A DNA stretch of 64,000 bases from CAVQEG01 sp963711465 (GTDB lineage Bacteria; Bacteroidota; Ignavibacteria; OLB7), in NCBI GenBank assembly GCA_963711465.1, contig CAVQEG010000001.1, positions 682,001 through 746,000 of the forward strand, given 5' to 3'. The position numbers and the translations under genes were made by a program. Position 1 is the stretch's first letter. Every line of letters starts with the position of its first letter. Under the pieces are notes generated by a model. The model did no database searches. It was given only the letters and a program-made list of their open reading frames with translations, and was not told the origin of the DNA. Shown here piece by piece: positions 26,806 to 35,250 of this stretch.

Positions 26806-28110
26806 CAGTCTGGATCGAATAGGTGATCGAAAGCCGTGGCCGCATGGCCGCGTCCTCCGATGTGGGGGCGTGCAGGTACAGGCGGTCGACCGTCCCGGTC
26901 TCCAGCGGAGCGCGTGCCGACGCGTTCCGGTTGAGCGCGAGGATCAGTCCGTTGTTTGCGTTGGCCGAGCCGGAGATTCTGCCCGAGCGCGCGCGCAGCC
27001 AGGTCGTGATGGTCGGCGCCAGATTGCTGACGGAGAATTCGCTCGAGAAGGTCGAGGAGTCGGCCGCCGCGCGATAGGCGCTCAGCATCGGGACCGACCC
27101 GTCGAAGCTGAATTCGTTTCGCGCGCGAGTGGAATCCGAGGCGACGTAGACCGCCATGTAGTTCGTCACGTCGCTGGTGCCGGTCGTCGACATCGCGGGA
27201 TCGGCGTCGATCATCAGCTCCGCGCGATGAATCACGGCGTCGGACGGAATCGAGTCGAGCGGGAAGTGAATCCACGAGCGGATCGGTGCCCCTCCCGCCA
27301 CGAGCATCCGGCCGGGGGCGGCGGTATCCGGAAGACTTGCAATCCAGTCGGTGACTTCGACGGGAAGCGAGACGGTGGTGTCGGCAAGCTGCACCTCGAG
27401 CACCGGCTGTACGCTGTCCTCGGCGCCGAGGAAGTTGACGCCCAGCCACGAGCCGATCGCGTTCGCATCGGGTCGTGCACGAAGCGCCAGATAGCGGTGC
27501 ACGTCGATCCGCGTCGCGCCGCTGTCATCGACGGCCGTCGCGTAGTTGTTCAGGAAATCAGCCGTCAGCTGCGGATCGAGCGACACACTGATGCGCGAGG
27601 TGTCGGGGTAGGCCTCATCGTAGCTACCCAGCGTGGGCGACGACTCGATCGATGAGACGAGATCGGCGTTCCACTGCGTGTTCTCGTTGAGCGTTCCGTC
27701 GACCGAGACCACATCGAACGTGGCCATGCGCGCATCGGAATTCGGGTATCGATAGTTGAGCGCCTGCAGGCGCAGCCGCACCGCAACGATATTCGATGCC
27801 GAGATGTTCGCCAGCCGGTCGCTCAGCGTTGTGATCGCCAGCAGACCGTGCGCGATTGTTCCGTCGGATGCGCGACCGACGAGTACCGACGCACCGCCGA
27901 GCGAAGACGTGTTGGCGATGGTGGCCAGGCCGGTGGAGTATTCGAACCGATCGGCCGGGACGGTGACCGTATGGAAGTCGATGGTGCTCGGGAGGAATTC
28001 CGATCCAAGGGGGAGGAGGGATCGTTGCATCCCGAAAACACGATGATCGCTGCAGCGAACAGCGGCAGCGACCACGCGACGGACATGGGGATTGTTCGCA
28101 TCGAATGCAT
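26795..28110 (-). CDS. Lipoprotein with DNRLRE-like domains, apparent frameshift near the N-terminus
   Basis: The C-terminal 400 residues read in one frame (26795 to about 28012), starting within GSEFLPSTIDFHTV and lacking any export signal. The matching lipoprotein signal peptide (VAWSLPLFAAAIIVFSGCND, lipobox FSGC) lies immediately upstream in another frame, starting at 28110 or 28101. The two join at a run of five G at 28009-28013; adding one base restores a single 435-440-residue lipoprotein. The mature part has two beta-sandwich units (RSWIHFPLDSIPSDAVIHRAELMI, then RPRLSITYS) like DNRLRE carbohydrate- or surface-binding modules. It follows glgA by 8 bases and overlaps the porin gene. 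A sequencing error, a true mutation or phase variation are all possible. Confidence 0.7.
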
Positions 28111-28117
28111 TGCGGTG

Positions 28118-29590
28118 TTACAGCGAGCGGTAGAGCTCAGCGTACTCGGCCGCGGCGGCCTTCCAGGAATGGTCCTCACTCATGATCGAGCGCTGGAGCT
28201 CTTCCCACTTCTCTTCATCCTTGTACATCTCGACCGCGCGCGCGAGCGCCTCGATCAGCGATTCGACGGAGAAGTCGTTGAAGACGAATCCGTTCGGCCG
28301 CTCCTTCTTCTGCCGCACGTCGTGAATCGAATCGGCGAGTCCGCCGGTGCGGTGTACGACGGGCACGGTGCCGTAGGCCAGCGCGTAGAGCTGGTTGAGC
28401 CCGCACGGTTCGTAGCGCGAGGGCATCAGCAGCATGTCGCCTCCGGCCTGCATCATGTGTGCGGTCTCCTCGTCGTACTCCGACTTCACACGCATCAACG
28501 CGTGCTTCTTCGCCGCCTTCTCCAGCGCCGTCAGAATCGACTTCTCACCCTCGCCCATGACCAAGAGCTGGACGCCGAGGTCCATGATGCGGTCGATCGC
28601 ATCAATGAGCAGATCGTATCCCTTCTGCTCGACCATGCGGGCGATCATCACGACGACGGGAATGTCGATGTCGGCCTTCAGACCGAACTCCTTCGCGAGC
28701 TCGGTCTTGTTCTCGAACTTCTCCTCGAGCGACTCCACCGAATACTTCGTATCGATCAGCTTGTCCGTAGCGGGATTCCAGACTTCGGTATCGATGCCGT
28801 TGAGGATGCCGGTGAGCTTCTTTCGATTCTTCTTGAAGACCGACTCCAGTCCGTGTCCCTGCTCGGCGGTGAGCAGATCCTTGGCGTAGGTGGGGGAGAC
28901 GGTCGTCACTGCGTTGGCATGAGCGATGCCGCCCTTGAGGAAATTGATCTTGCCGTCCTGCTGCAGTCCGTTGGCCGACAGCAGCTTGCGGTCGAGTCCG
29001 ATCTTCTCGAACGACTCCTTCGGAAACGCCCCCTGATAGCCGGCGTTGTGCACAGTGAGCACGGTGCGCGTATTGGCGAAGAACGAGTCGTCGCCATAGA
29101 GTTCGTCGATCAGAACAGGGATGAGCGCTGTCTGCCAGTCGTTGCAGTGGATGATATCCGGACGCCAGCCAAGGCGGATGCACGTCTCGAGGACGGACTT
29201 CTGAAAGAAGATGAAGCGCTCGTCGTTGTTGGCGAAATCCTTTCCCGACTTCGGATCGACATAGATGCCCTTGTACGGTTCGAAGTAGGCCTCGCTGGTG
29301 ACCAAATAGACCTGCACCTTCGCGCGGGCATTGACCACCTGCGAGCTCTTGACCACCGCCATCGATTCCTCGCCGCCCACGTCGATCGGAATATCCTTCA
29401 GCCGTTTGATCTCGTGGATGCGGTTGCGGCGCTCCGATACGGAGCCGTATTTCGGCGCGACGATCCGTACATCGTGCCCGAGTTCAGTCAGACCGAGTGG
29501 AAGCGCGCTGCTGACATCAGCCAGGCCGCCGGTTTTGGCAAACGGCACCACCTCGCTCGTGACAAACAGAATGCTCAGGCTCTTTGCCAT
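28118..29590 (-). CDS. glgA: Glycogen synthase (GT5, ADP-glucose)
   Basis: GlgA extends alpha-1,4-glucan from ADP-glucose. The 490-residue protein has the N-terminal substrate lysine motif KTGGLADVSSALP (Lys19 region), then GWRPDIIHCNDWQTAL and VHNAGYQG. The C-terminal nucleotide-binding half has NGIDTEVWNP and the GT5 signature MPSRYEPCGLNQLYALAYGTVPVV. It is the first gene of a minus-strand run that continues into lipoprotein, porin and ispF. It is divergent from a GH3 hexosaminidase and shares a similar upstream element with it. Confidence 0.93.
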   Translation of the reverse strand: MAKSLSILFVTSEVVPFAKTGGLADVSSALPLGLTELGHDVRIVAPKYGSVSERRNRIHEIKRLKDIPIDVGGEESMAVVKSSQVVNARAKVQVYLVTSEAYFEPYKGIYVDPKSGKDFANNDERFIFFQKSVLETCIRLGWRPDIIHCNDWQTALIPVLIDELYGDDSFFANTRTVLTVHNAGYQGAFPKESFEKIGLDRKLLSANGLQQDGKINFLKGGIAHANAVTTVSPTYAKDLLTAEQGHGLESVFKKNRKKLTGILNGIDTEVWNPATDKLIDTKYSVESLEEKFENKTELAKEFGLKADIDIPVVVMIARMVEQKGYDLLIDAIDRIMDLGVQLLVMGEGEKSILTALEKAAKKHALMRVKSEYDEETAHMMQAGGDMLLMPSRYEPCGLNQLYALAYGTVPVVHRTGGLADSIHDVRQKKERPNGFVFNDFSVESLIEALARAVEMYKDEEKWEELQRSIMSEDHSWKAAAAEYAELYRSL

Positions 29591-29638
29591 AAACGGGTCG
29601 GGATTGGGGTATCGAACGTGAGGTTATTCGAGACAAGA

Positions 29639-29662
29639 GCACAAATATACGGATTTCGACCG
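29639..29662 (-). promoter_or_regulatory. Promoter of glgA, with element shared with the divergent gene
   Basis: The minus strand reads GGTCGAAATCCG followed by the -7 box TATATTTG (29649-29642), 52 bases before the glgA start. TTGA lies 21 bases upstream of the -7 box in the -33 position. The same GGTC-AAATCCGTATAT string occurs on the plus strand at 29719-29734. Confidence 0.6.
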
Positions 29663-29717
29663 CTGCGGGCTCAACTGTAACCGATCGTTGCCACCCCTGC
29701 GGCGCCCGATCACTTCG

Positions 29718-29740
29718 TGGTCAAATCCGTATATATGTGG
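29718..29740 (+). promoter_or_regulatory. Promoter-like element of the GH3 gene, mirror copy of the glgA element
   Basis: GGTCAAATCCG followed by TATATATG (one mismatch to TAnnTTTG) lies 75 bases before the GH3 start. It repeats the glgA promoter element in opposite orientation with one base missing, so the divergent pair may bind the same regulator. Confidence 0.45.
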
Positions 29741-29811
29741 TTTTCTTCGCCGCTCGAATCGCCCCGTCGCCCACGGACACCGACGAGTGCGCAGTACACC
29801 GCTGGAACCCG

Positions 29812-31338
29812 ATGACCCGTCCGAACGACCGTATTTCCCGTTCGATCCATCCCCGTCTGGACACCGATCGATACGTCAGTGAATCGTCCTACCGCGACGA
29901 TGTTCATCGGCTGCTCGACGAGGTCGCTCCAGGGGGATTCGCGCTCTTCGGCGGTTCGGTCGACGACGTGCTATGGACGACCGGTCAACTGCGCGCCAGC
30001 GGCGGCCAACGGCTCGTCTTCAGCGCCGACTGCGAATTCGGACTCGCGATGCGGTTTGCCGGTGGAACCGCTTTCCCGAGCATGATGGCGCTCGGCAGTG
30101 CCGACGATCTGAGCGCCACATACTCGGTTGCCCGTGCAATCGCCCGGGAGATGTCCGCAGTCGGGATCCGATGGAACTTTGCACCGGTTGCCGATATCAA
30201 CACCAATCCCGACAACCCGATCATCAACATCCGCGCGTTCGGCGAGGATGCCGACCTGGTGGCGCGGCACGTCGACGCGTACGTCCGCGGACTCCAGGAT
30301 GAGGGTGTCGCTGCCTGCGCGAAGCACTTCCCGGGCCACGGCGACACTCGCGTCGATTCGCACAACGAGATTCCCGTCGTCGATGCAGACCGCGACCGGC
30401 TCGATCGTGTGGAACTCCGTCCGTTTGCGAGCGCCGTGGCAGCCGGCGTGAGATCGGTCATGGTCTCGCACATCGCCGTACCCGCGGTTGACGGAGCGAT
30501 GGTGCCAGCCTCACTGTCGCGGGAGATCACCACGGGCCTGCTGCGCGATCACCTCGGGTTCGACGGCCTGGTGGTCACCGACGCGCTCGACATGCACGCG
30601 ATCAGCCGGCATCATGGCGCCGGAGATGCGGCCGTGCTGAGCTTCCTGGCAGGTTCCGATGTGCTCCTGATGCCGGAGGATCCCCGGGCAGCGCTCTCCG
30701 CGCTCGCCGATGCGGTCGATTCCGGTCGCATCAGCGAGCAGCGAGTCGATCGGAGCTTTCAGCGCATCGAAGCGCTCACCGAGTGGATCGCCGGACAGCC
30801 GTCTCCGGACGGAGACTTCGAGTCGATCCGCAGCGGTCACGACGTGATCGCCCTCGAGTCGGCCCGACGGGCGGTGCGGGCATCCGGCTCGCTGCCCCGG
30901 TTGATACCGCCGCTGTTCGTCCTCGCATTCGTCGACACCGAAGAAAATCCTGCGGCCGAAGAGTGGTTCACCTACTTCTCGACGTGGTACGAGGGCGAAG
31001 CCGCCGGAGCCGTCGTCACGCCCGAGGTCAGCGAGGCGGACATGAGCGAACTGCTCGCGGCCGTGGCGGCGTCCTCGACGGTCGTGGCGGTGGTGTCGGT
31101 CGGCCCGCGCGGCTTCGCCGGCCAGGTCGGGCTCAGCGGCGATCAGCAGCGGATCGCGCGGGCGGCCGCTGCGCGTTCGCTCGTGGTGATCGATCTCGGC
31201 AATCCATATCTGCTCCGCGACCTCGAGCCGCGTGTGCGCGTCGACACATACTCGAGTTCGTCGGCATCGCTCGCGGTTTCCATCGAAGCGCTCGCCGGAC
31301 GAATCGGAATCGCAAGCGCATCAAACGTCAAACAGTGA
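29812..31338 (+). CDS. Glycoside hydrolase family 3, beta-N-acetylhexosaminidase (NagZ-like)
   Basis: This 508-residue enzyme probably removes N-acetylglucosamine from peptidoglycan or other glycans. The GH3 domain (residues 20-330) holds the NagZ signature AKHFPGHGDTRVDSH with His172 and His176 (the catalytic loop histidine) and the nucleophile Asp257 in VVTDALDMHAI. The remainder is a GH3 C-terminal alpha/beta domain, which short Gram-negative NagZ enzymes lack. ATG 29812 was chosen over a longer frame because alignment with GH3 enzymes starts there. I see no export signal, which suits a cytoplasmic recycling role. It is divergent from glgA. Confidence 0.85.
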   Translation: MTRPNDRISRSIHPRLDTDRYVSESSYRDDVHRLLDEVAPGGFALFGGSVDDVLWTTGQLRASGGQRLVFSADCEFGLAMRFAGGTAFPSMMALGSADDLSATYSVARAIAREMSAVGIRWNFAPVADINTNPDNPIINIRAFGEDADLVARHVDAYVRGLQDEGVAACAKHFPGHGDTRVDSHNEIPVVDADRDRLDRVELRPFASAVAAGVRSVMVSHIAVPAVDGAMVPASLSREITTGLLRDHLGFDGLVVTDALDMHAISRHHGAGDAAVLSFLAGSDVLLMPEDPRAALSALADAVDSGRISEQRVDRSFQRIEALTEWIAGQPSPDGDFESIRSGHDVIALESARRAVRASGSLPRLIPPLFVLAFVDTEENPAAEEWFTYFSTWYEGEAAGAVVTPEVSEADMSELLAAVAASSTVVAVVSVGPRGFAGQVGLSGDQQRIARAAAARSLVVIDLGNPYLLRDLEPRVRVDTYSSSSASLAVSIEALAGRIGIASASNVKQ

Positions 31339-31375
31339 ACGCCGCGGGAGAGCCCGCACAACCCACGACAACCAG

Positions 31376-32788
31376 ATGAAAGAGTCGATCCGCATCGCAT
31401 CAGGTCAGGGTTTCTGGGGCGACCTGCTCTCTGCGCCGCTCGATCAGGTGAGCAAAGGACCGATCGATTACCTCGTGATGGACTACCTGGCCGAGGTCAC
31501 GATGTCGATCATGCAGAAACAGAAGGCTCGCGATCCGAACGCCGGCTACGCCCGCGATCTCGTCTCCACGATCGAGCAGATTCTCCCATTCCTCGTCGAA
31601 CGTGACATCCGACTGGTGACCAACGGGGGTGGTGTCAACCTCGACGCCTGCCGCGATGCGATCCTTGACGTCGCCCGCAGACAGGGCGTTTCGATCAAGG
31701 TCGGCGTCGTAAGCGGTGACAACATCCTCGACGACATCGATCAGCTCGCCGCCAGCGGTGCGGCGCTCAGGAACATGGAGACGGGGGAACCCGTTTCGAC
31801 GGTTCGGGATCGACTGCTGTCGGCCAATGTCTACCTCGGCGCGCGCCCGATCGTGCAGGCACTCGAGGACGGCGCCCAGATCGTCATAACCGGTCGGACC
31901 ACCGACACAGGTCTCTGTCTTGCTCCGATGATGTATGAATTCGGATGGCGCTGGGACGACTGGGATCGCCTTGCCGCCGGTACGATCGCCGGTCACATCA
32001 TCGAGTGCGGCGGACAGGCCAGCGGTGGCAACTACATGGGTGACTGGCGTTCTGTGCCCGACCTGGCCGAGATCGGATTCCCCATCATCGAGGCCTATCC
32101 CAGCGGCGAGTTCGTCGTCACCAAACACGAGGGAACCGGCGGCATGGTGTCCAGGGGTACCATCTCGGAGCAGTGCCTCTACGAGATCGCCGATCCACAC
32201 GAGTACATCACGCCGGACGTAATTGCCGACTTCACGACGATTCATCTCGACGACCTCGGTCACGATCGGGTGCGCGTCCACGGAATCCGCGGGCGGGAGA
32301 ACACGGAGTACTACAAGGTTTCCGCCAGCTACTCCGACGGGTACTCGGCCTTCGCGTCCCTGACCTATGCGTGGCCGGATGCGCTGGAGAAGGCGAAGGC
32401 GGCAGATGCGATCCTGCGGCGGCGCCTGGAGAATCTCGGGCTTCGCTTCGACGAGATCCGCACCGAGTACGTGGGATACAATGCGTGTCACGGACCGCTC
32501 TCCGAGCGGGTGAACCCCGATCCGCAGGAGGTGATGATGCGCATCGGTGTGCGGGGGCATGACCGCGCCGCCGTCGAGCGGTTCGGCAAGGAGATCGCGC
32601 CACTGATCCTGACCGGTCCGCCGAACGTCACGGGATTCGCCGGAGGTCGTCCGCGTCCCTCCGATGTCGTGGCCTACTGGCCGGCACTCATTCGTAAGGC
32701 GCTGATCGACCCGCGCATCCGCGTCGACGTGGGAGACGCCGACGAGGCGACGAGCGCTGTGGAGGGGGGAGGGCGCGATGCGGAGTAG
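31376..32788 (+). CDS. AtuA-family protein (acyclic terpene utilisation, DUF1446)
   Basis: This 470-residue protein matches the core of AtuA, first found in the citronellol/geraniol breakdown cluster of Pseudomonas, whose biochemical activity is unknown. Features include SGQGFWGDLL, MDYLAEVTMSIMQKQ, NGGGVNLDACRDA, VITGRTTDTGLCLAPMMYEFGW and a Gly-rich CGGQASGGNYMGDW segment. The C-terminal ferredoxin-fold module that many AtuA proteins carry is encoded separately by the next gene. No other terpene-degradation genes are present, so in this organism it more likely serves another acyl-CoA or hydroxyacid pathway. Confidence 0.82.
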   Translation: MKESIRIASGQGFWGDLLSAPLDQVSKGPIDYLVMDYLAEVTMSIMQKQKARDPNAGYARDLVSTIEQILPFLVERDIRLVTNGGGVNLDACRDAILDVARRQGVSIKVGVVSGDNILDDIDQLAASGAALRNMETGEPVSTVRDRLLSANVYLGARPIVQALEDGAQIVITGRTTDTGLCLAPMMYEFGWRWDDWDRLAAGTIAGHIIECGGQASGGNYMGDWRSVPDLAEIGFPIIEAYPSGEFVVTKHEGTGGMVSRGTISEQCLYEIADPHEYITPDVIADFTTIHLDDLGHDRVRVHGIRGRENTEYYKVSASYSDGYSAFASLTYAWPDALEKAKAADAILRRRLENLGLRFDEIRTEYVGYNACHGPLSERVNPDPQEVMMRIGVRGHDRAAVERFGKEIAPLILTGPPNVTGFAGGRPRPSDVVAYWPALIRKALIDPRIRVDVGDADEATSAVEGGGRDAE

Positions 32789-32876
32789 TGCTCAATAATT
32801 TGCCACGGCCCGCTAACTCCTCGCACCATCGACCCGTTACTTCGATGGACCTCACCACATTGGACTGACTGAACTG

Positions 32877-32922
32877 GTGCCTGGAGTCGCCGTTGCCGGC
32901 GGCTTCAGGCACTTTTGTTTTC
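32877..32922 (+). terminator. Rho-independent terminator or attenuator between the AtuA genes
   Basis: A 16-bp stem (two G-T wobbles) from 32877 to 32892 and 32897 to 32912 with loop ttgc is followed by TTTTGTTTT. This is the strongest terminator in the window. It separates AtuA from the small AtuA-like gene 60 bases later, so the second gene needs read-through or its own promoter. Confidence 0.85.
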
Positions 32923-32984
32923 GTAGGTTGCCGTACTGCCGACCAACGACCAGAAACACTGCCTCCGGCGGAATTCAACACGAC

Positions 32985-33317
32985 ATGAAATCGGTTCAAC
33001 TTCTGACGCTCGCCCATGCGCGTTCCGGCGATAAGGGCGACGCGGGCAACGTCGGCGTGATCGCGCGCCGGGAGGAATTCTACCCGATCATCCGCGATGC
33101 ACTGAGCGTTGAGCGCGTTCGCGAGCATTTCGCCGGGATCTGCAACGGCGAGGTCGAACGCTTCGAGCTGCCGAATCTGTGGGCGCTCAACTTCCTGCTC
33201 CATAACGCGCTCGGCGGTGGCGGCACCGTCTCGCTGAAGCTCGATGCGCAGGGAAAGACGCTCTCCTCGGCAATGCTCCGGATGATGATCGACGTGCCCG
33301 ACGATCTCGACGTCTGA
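32985..33317 (+). CDS. AtuA-like ferredoxin-fold protein
   Basis: This 110-residue protein corresponds to the C-terminal module of longer AtuA proteins. It contains the family segments LAHARSGDKGDAGNVGVIAR and LWALNFLLHNALGGGGTVSLKLDAQGK. The open frame extends upstream through the terminator, but ATG 32985 is where homology begins. It is predicted to work together with the AtuA protein encoded upstream, as a split version of the fused form. Confidence 0.8.
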   Translation: MKSVQLLTLAHARSGDKGDAGNVGVIARREEFYPIIRDALSVERVREHFAGICNGEVERFELPNLWALNFLLHNALGGGGTVSLKLDAQGKTLSSAMLRMMIDVPDDLDV

Positions 33318-33354
33318 CCCCCTGATTCACCCCGTTCGATCAATCGATACACGC

Positions 33355-34005
33355 ATGAGCACTTCCGATCGAGAGGCGGAGCTTCGGCGCGACGCGCTCG
33401 AATTCTTCCTTGCCGAGGATGTCCTGACCTTCGGCGACTTCACGCTGAAGAGCGGACGGACGTCGCCCTACTTCTTCAACACCGGACGGCTGTCCTCCGG
33501 CGATCAACTTCGCCGACTGGGCGAGCTGTACGCGCGCCGTATCACCACAATCGGAGCGTTCGACGACGCCACGGTGGTGTTCGGTTCGGCCTACAAGGGG
33601 ATTCCAATCGCCGTTACCACGGCTGTCGCGTTGAGCGGTATCGGCCGCGGTGCCGTGCGTGCGGTCAGCGACAGGAAGGAGGCGAAGACCCACGGCGACG
33701 CCGGCTCGTTCCTCGGTGTCATTCACGAGGGCGATCGCGCGGTGATCGTCGACGACGTGATCACCACCGGCGGCACGAAGTTCGAGGCCATCGAGAAGCT
33801 GCGCCAGGCGCAGGTGATGCCGACCGGGCTGGTGATCGCCTTCGATCGCGCCGAACCAATCGACGACAGTGGCATCACCGCCCGCGAAGCGTTCGAGGAA
33901 CGATCAGGGCTGACGGTCTTTCCGCTGTTGAGCATTCATGACGTCATCGACGCACGCTCCGATCTGGCAGAACGCCTACAGGACCATCTCCGGTCATTCG
34001 CATGA
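33355..34005 (+). CDS. pyrE: Orotate phosphoribosyltransferase
   Basis: PyrE joins orotate to PRPP to form OMP. The 216-residue protein has the type I PRTase fold with the PRPP-binding motif AVIVDDVITTGGTK, the flexible-loop segment DRKEAKTHGD, and FTLKSGRTSPYFFNTG near the N-terminus. It overlaps the next lipoprotein gene by 4 bases (ATGA). It is likely co-expressed with the following envelope genes although the functions differ. Confidence 0.95.
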   Translation: MSTSDREAELRRDALEFFLAEDVLTFGDFTLKSGRTSPYFFNTGRLSSGDQLRRLGELYARRITTIGAFDDATVVFGSAYKGIPIAVTTAVALSGIGRGAVRAVSDRKEAKTHGDAGSFLGVIHEGDRAVIVDDVITTGGTKFEAIEKLRQAQVMPTGLVIAFDRAEPIDDSGITAREAFEERSGLTVFPLLSIHDVIDARSDLAERLQDHLRSFA

Positions 34006-34646
34006 GGTGTCATCTGGTTCGCTGGGCCGTCGTGGTGGCGCTCGCAGCGCTGGCGATCGTCAGTTGTGGCCGCGGTGATCGACCGGCGACGGGTGGCGAA
34101 TCGGACACGACAGTGGCGACCTCCGCCGATTCGGCTTCGGCGGCCGATACTACCGCACCCCAGGATCGGGCGCCCATGGATGCGGGCACCTACCAGCTGC
34201 CGACGCTCTACACGGCCGTCCCCGATCTCTGGATCGATCTGCCGCCGGGCTACCGGGTTCGCTCGGTCGGTCAGCGTCCGAACGACGATTTCTTCTTCTA
34301 CCGACCGGACGATCCGGGTACCCGCGACACCACGGTTCCATCCGAGGGACTGCTGCGGATCTTCATCGGCCCGGGCGCCGTCTCGCATCACCCCGATTCG
34401 TCGACGGTTCGCAGGCGTGCCGCCATCGTCGTCGGGCAGCCGGTCAACTGGCTCGTGTGGCGGGGGACAGGACCGCGTGGTCATCCGTACTACAATCGGC
34501 TGATCGCCTCTGAAGACCTCTTCGCCCGGATTTCTCCGGAGCTTGCGCGTGATACGATTCGCGTTCAGATCTACGTCGGCGGTTCTGACAGCTCCCGGGT
34601 CGCAGAACTCGTCAGCGCGGTTTCCACACTCCGTCTGTCGCCATGA
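34002..34646 (+). CDS. Lipoprotein of unknown function (paralogue of the next gene)
   Basis: This 214-residue lipoprotein has a signal peptide ending at the lipobox AIVSC (cysteine 22), followed by a Thr/Ser/Ala/Asp-rich tether of about 40 residues. The mature domain contains PDLWIDLPPGY, NDDFFFYRPDD and GLLRIFIGPGAVSHHPDS. The same pattern, PDLTMRVP, YDNFMISNPDD and GLLVVNVTPSPVHHIPDS, occurs in the next gene, so the two arose by tandem duplication. The fold is probably a compact alpha/beta domain. I do not recognise the family. It overlaps pyrE and so is translationally coupled to it. Confidence 0.75.
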   Translation: MRCHLVRWAVVVALAALAIVSCGRGDRPATGGESDTTVATSADSASAADTTAPQDRAPMDAGTYQLPTLYTAVPDLWIDLPPGYRVRSVGQRPNDDFFFYRPDDPGTRDTTVPSEGLLRIFIGPGAVSHHPDSSTVRRRAAIVVGQPVNWLVWRGTGPRGHPYYNRLIASEDLFARISPELARDTIRVQIYVGGSDSSRVAELVSAVSTLRLSP

Positions 34647-34659
34647 TCGAGGACTCGCA

Positions 34660-35250
34660 ATGATCCGTCGAATCGCTCGACTCGCGCGCCCGTTCATCGG
34701 GATGCTGATGCTCGTCACGATGTTCGCGACGACCGTCGGCTGCGAGCAACACAAGGACCGCTCGGCGCTGATCCGCAGCGTGCCGTCGACCGAGATCCGG
34801 CTGCATACCGAACACACCAACGCGCCGGATCTGACGATGCGCGTTCCCACCGCGTTCAGCGACATCGACTGGACCCGCAACGCGCGCTACGACAACTTCA
34901 TGATCTCCAATCCGGACGATACCGCGGAGATCCAGCACGGGCTGCTCGTCGTCAACGTGACTCCGTCGCCCGTACATCACATTCCCGACAGCGTCGACGT
35001 GGACAACGTCATCGGCCGGCTTGCAGGGAAGGATGTGGAGTGGCACGAATTCACCGTCATCAAGCCCGACGGATCAAAGCTCTACCAGCGGGAGGCCTTC
35101 GTCCGCAGTCTGCTTTCCGGATACACCGCCAATGGAACGGGCCCGGATCTGGTGCTCCACGTCTTCGTCGTCGGCACCAGTTACGAACTCGTCGAAACGC
35201 TCACGTCCGCTGCCGAAACGCTCGACATCGTCCATGAGGCCGACGTGTAG
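34660..35250 (+). CDS. Lipoprotein of unknown function (second paralogue)
   Basis: This 196-residue protein has a lipoprotein signal peptide (GMLMLVTMFATTVGC) and then almost directly the same domain as the preceding gene, without its long Ser/Thr tether. Shared landmarks are the PDL strand, the N-x-DD turn and the HHIPDS motif. The open frame extends 39 codons upstream through the end of the first paralogue; ATG 34660 was chosen because it gives the signal peptide. The function is unknown; the pair may be partners in the outer-membrane periplasmic leaflet. Confidence 0.75.
   Translation: MIRRIARLARPFIGMLMLVTMFATTVGCEQHKDRSALIRSVPSTEIRLHTEHTNAPDLTMRVPTAFSDIDWTRNARYDNFMISNPDDTAEIQHGLLVVNVTPSPVHHIPDSVDVDNVIGRLAGKDVEWHEFTVIKPDGSKLYQREAFVRSLLSGYTANGTGPDLVLHVFVVGTSYELVETLTSAAETLDIVHEADV

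Noticed and set aside
27848..29680. 610-codon plus-strand frame opposite glgA
   Set aside because: Antisense to glycogen synthase, crosses the glgA promoter, and has no homology that I can see.
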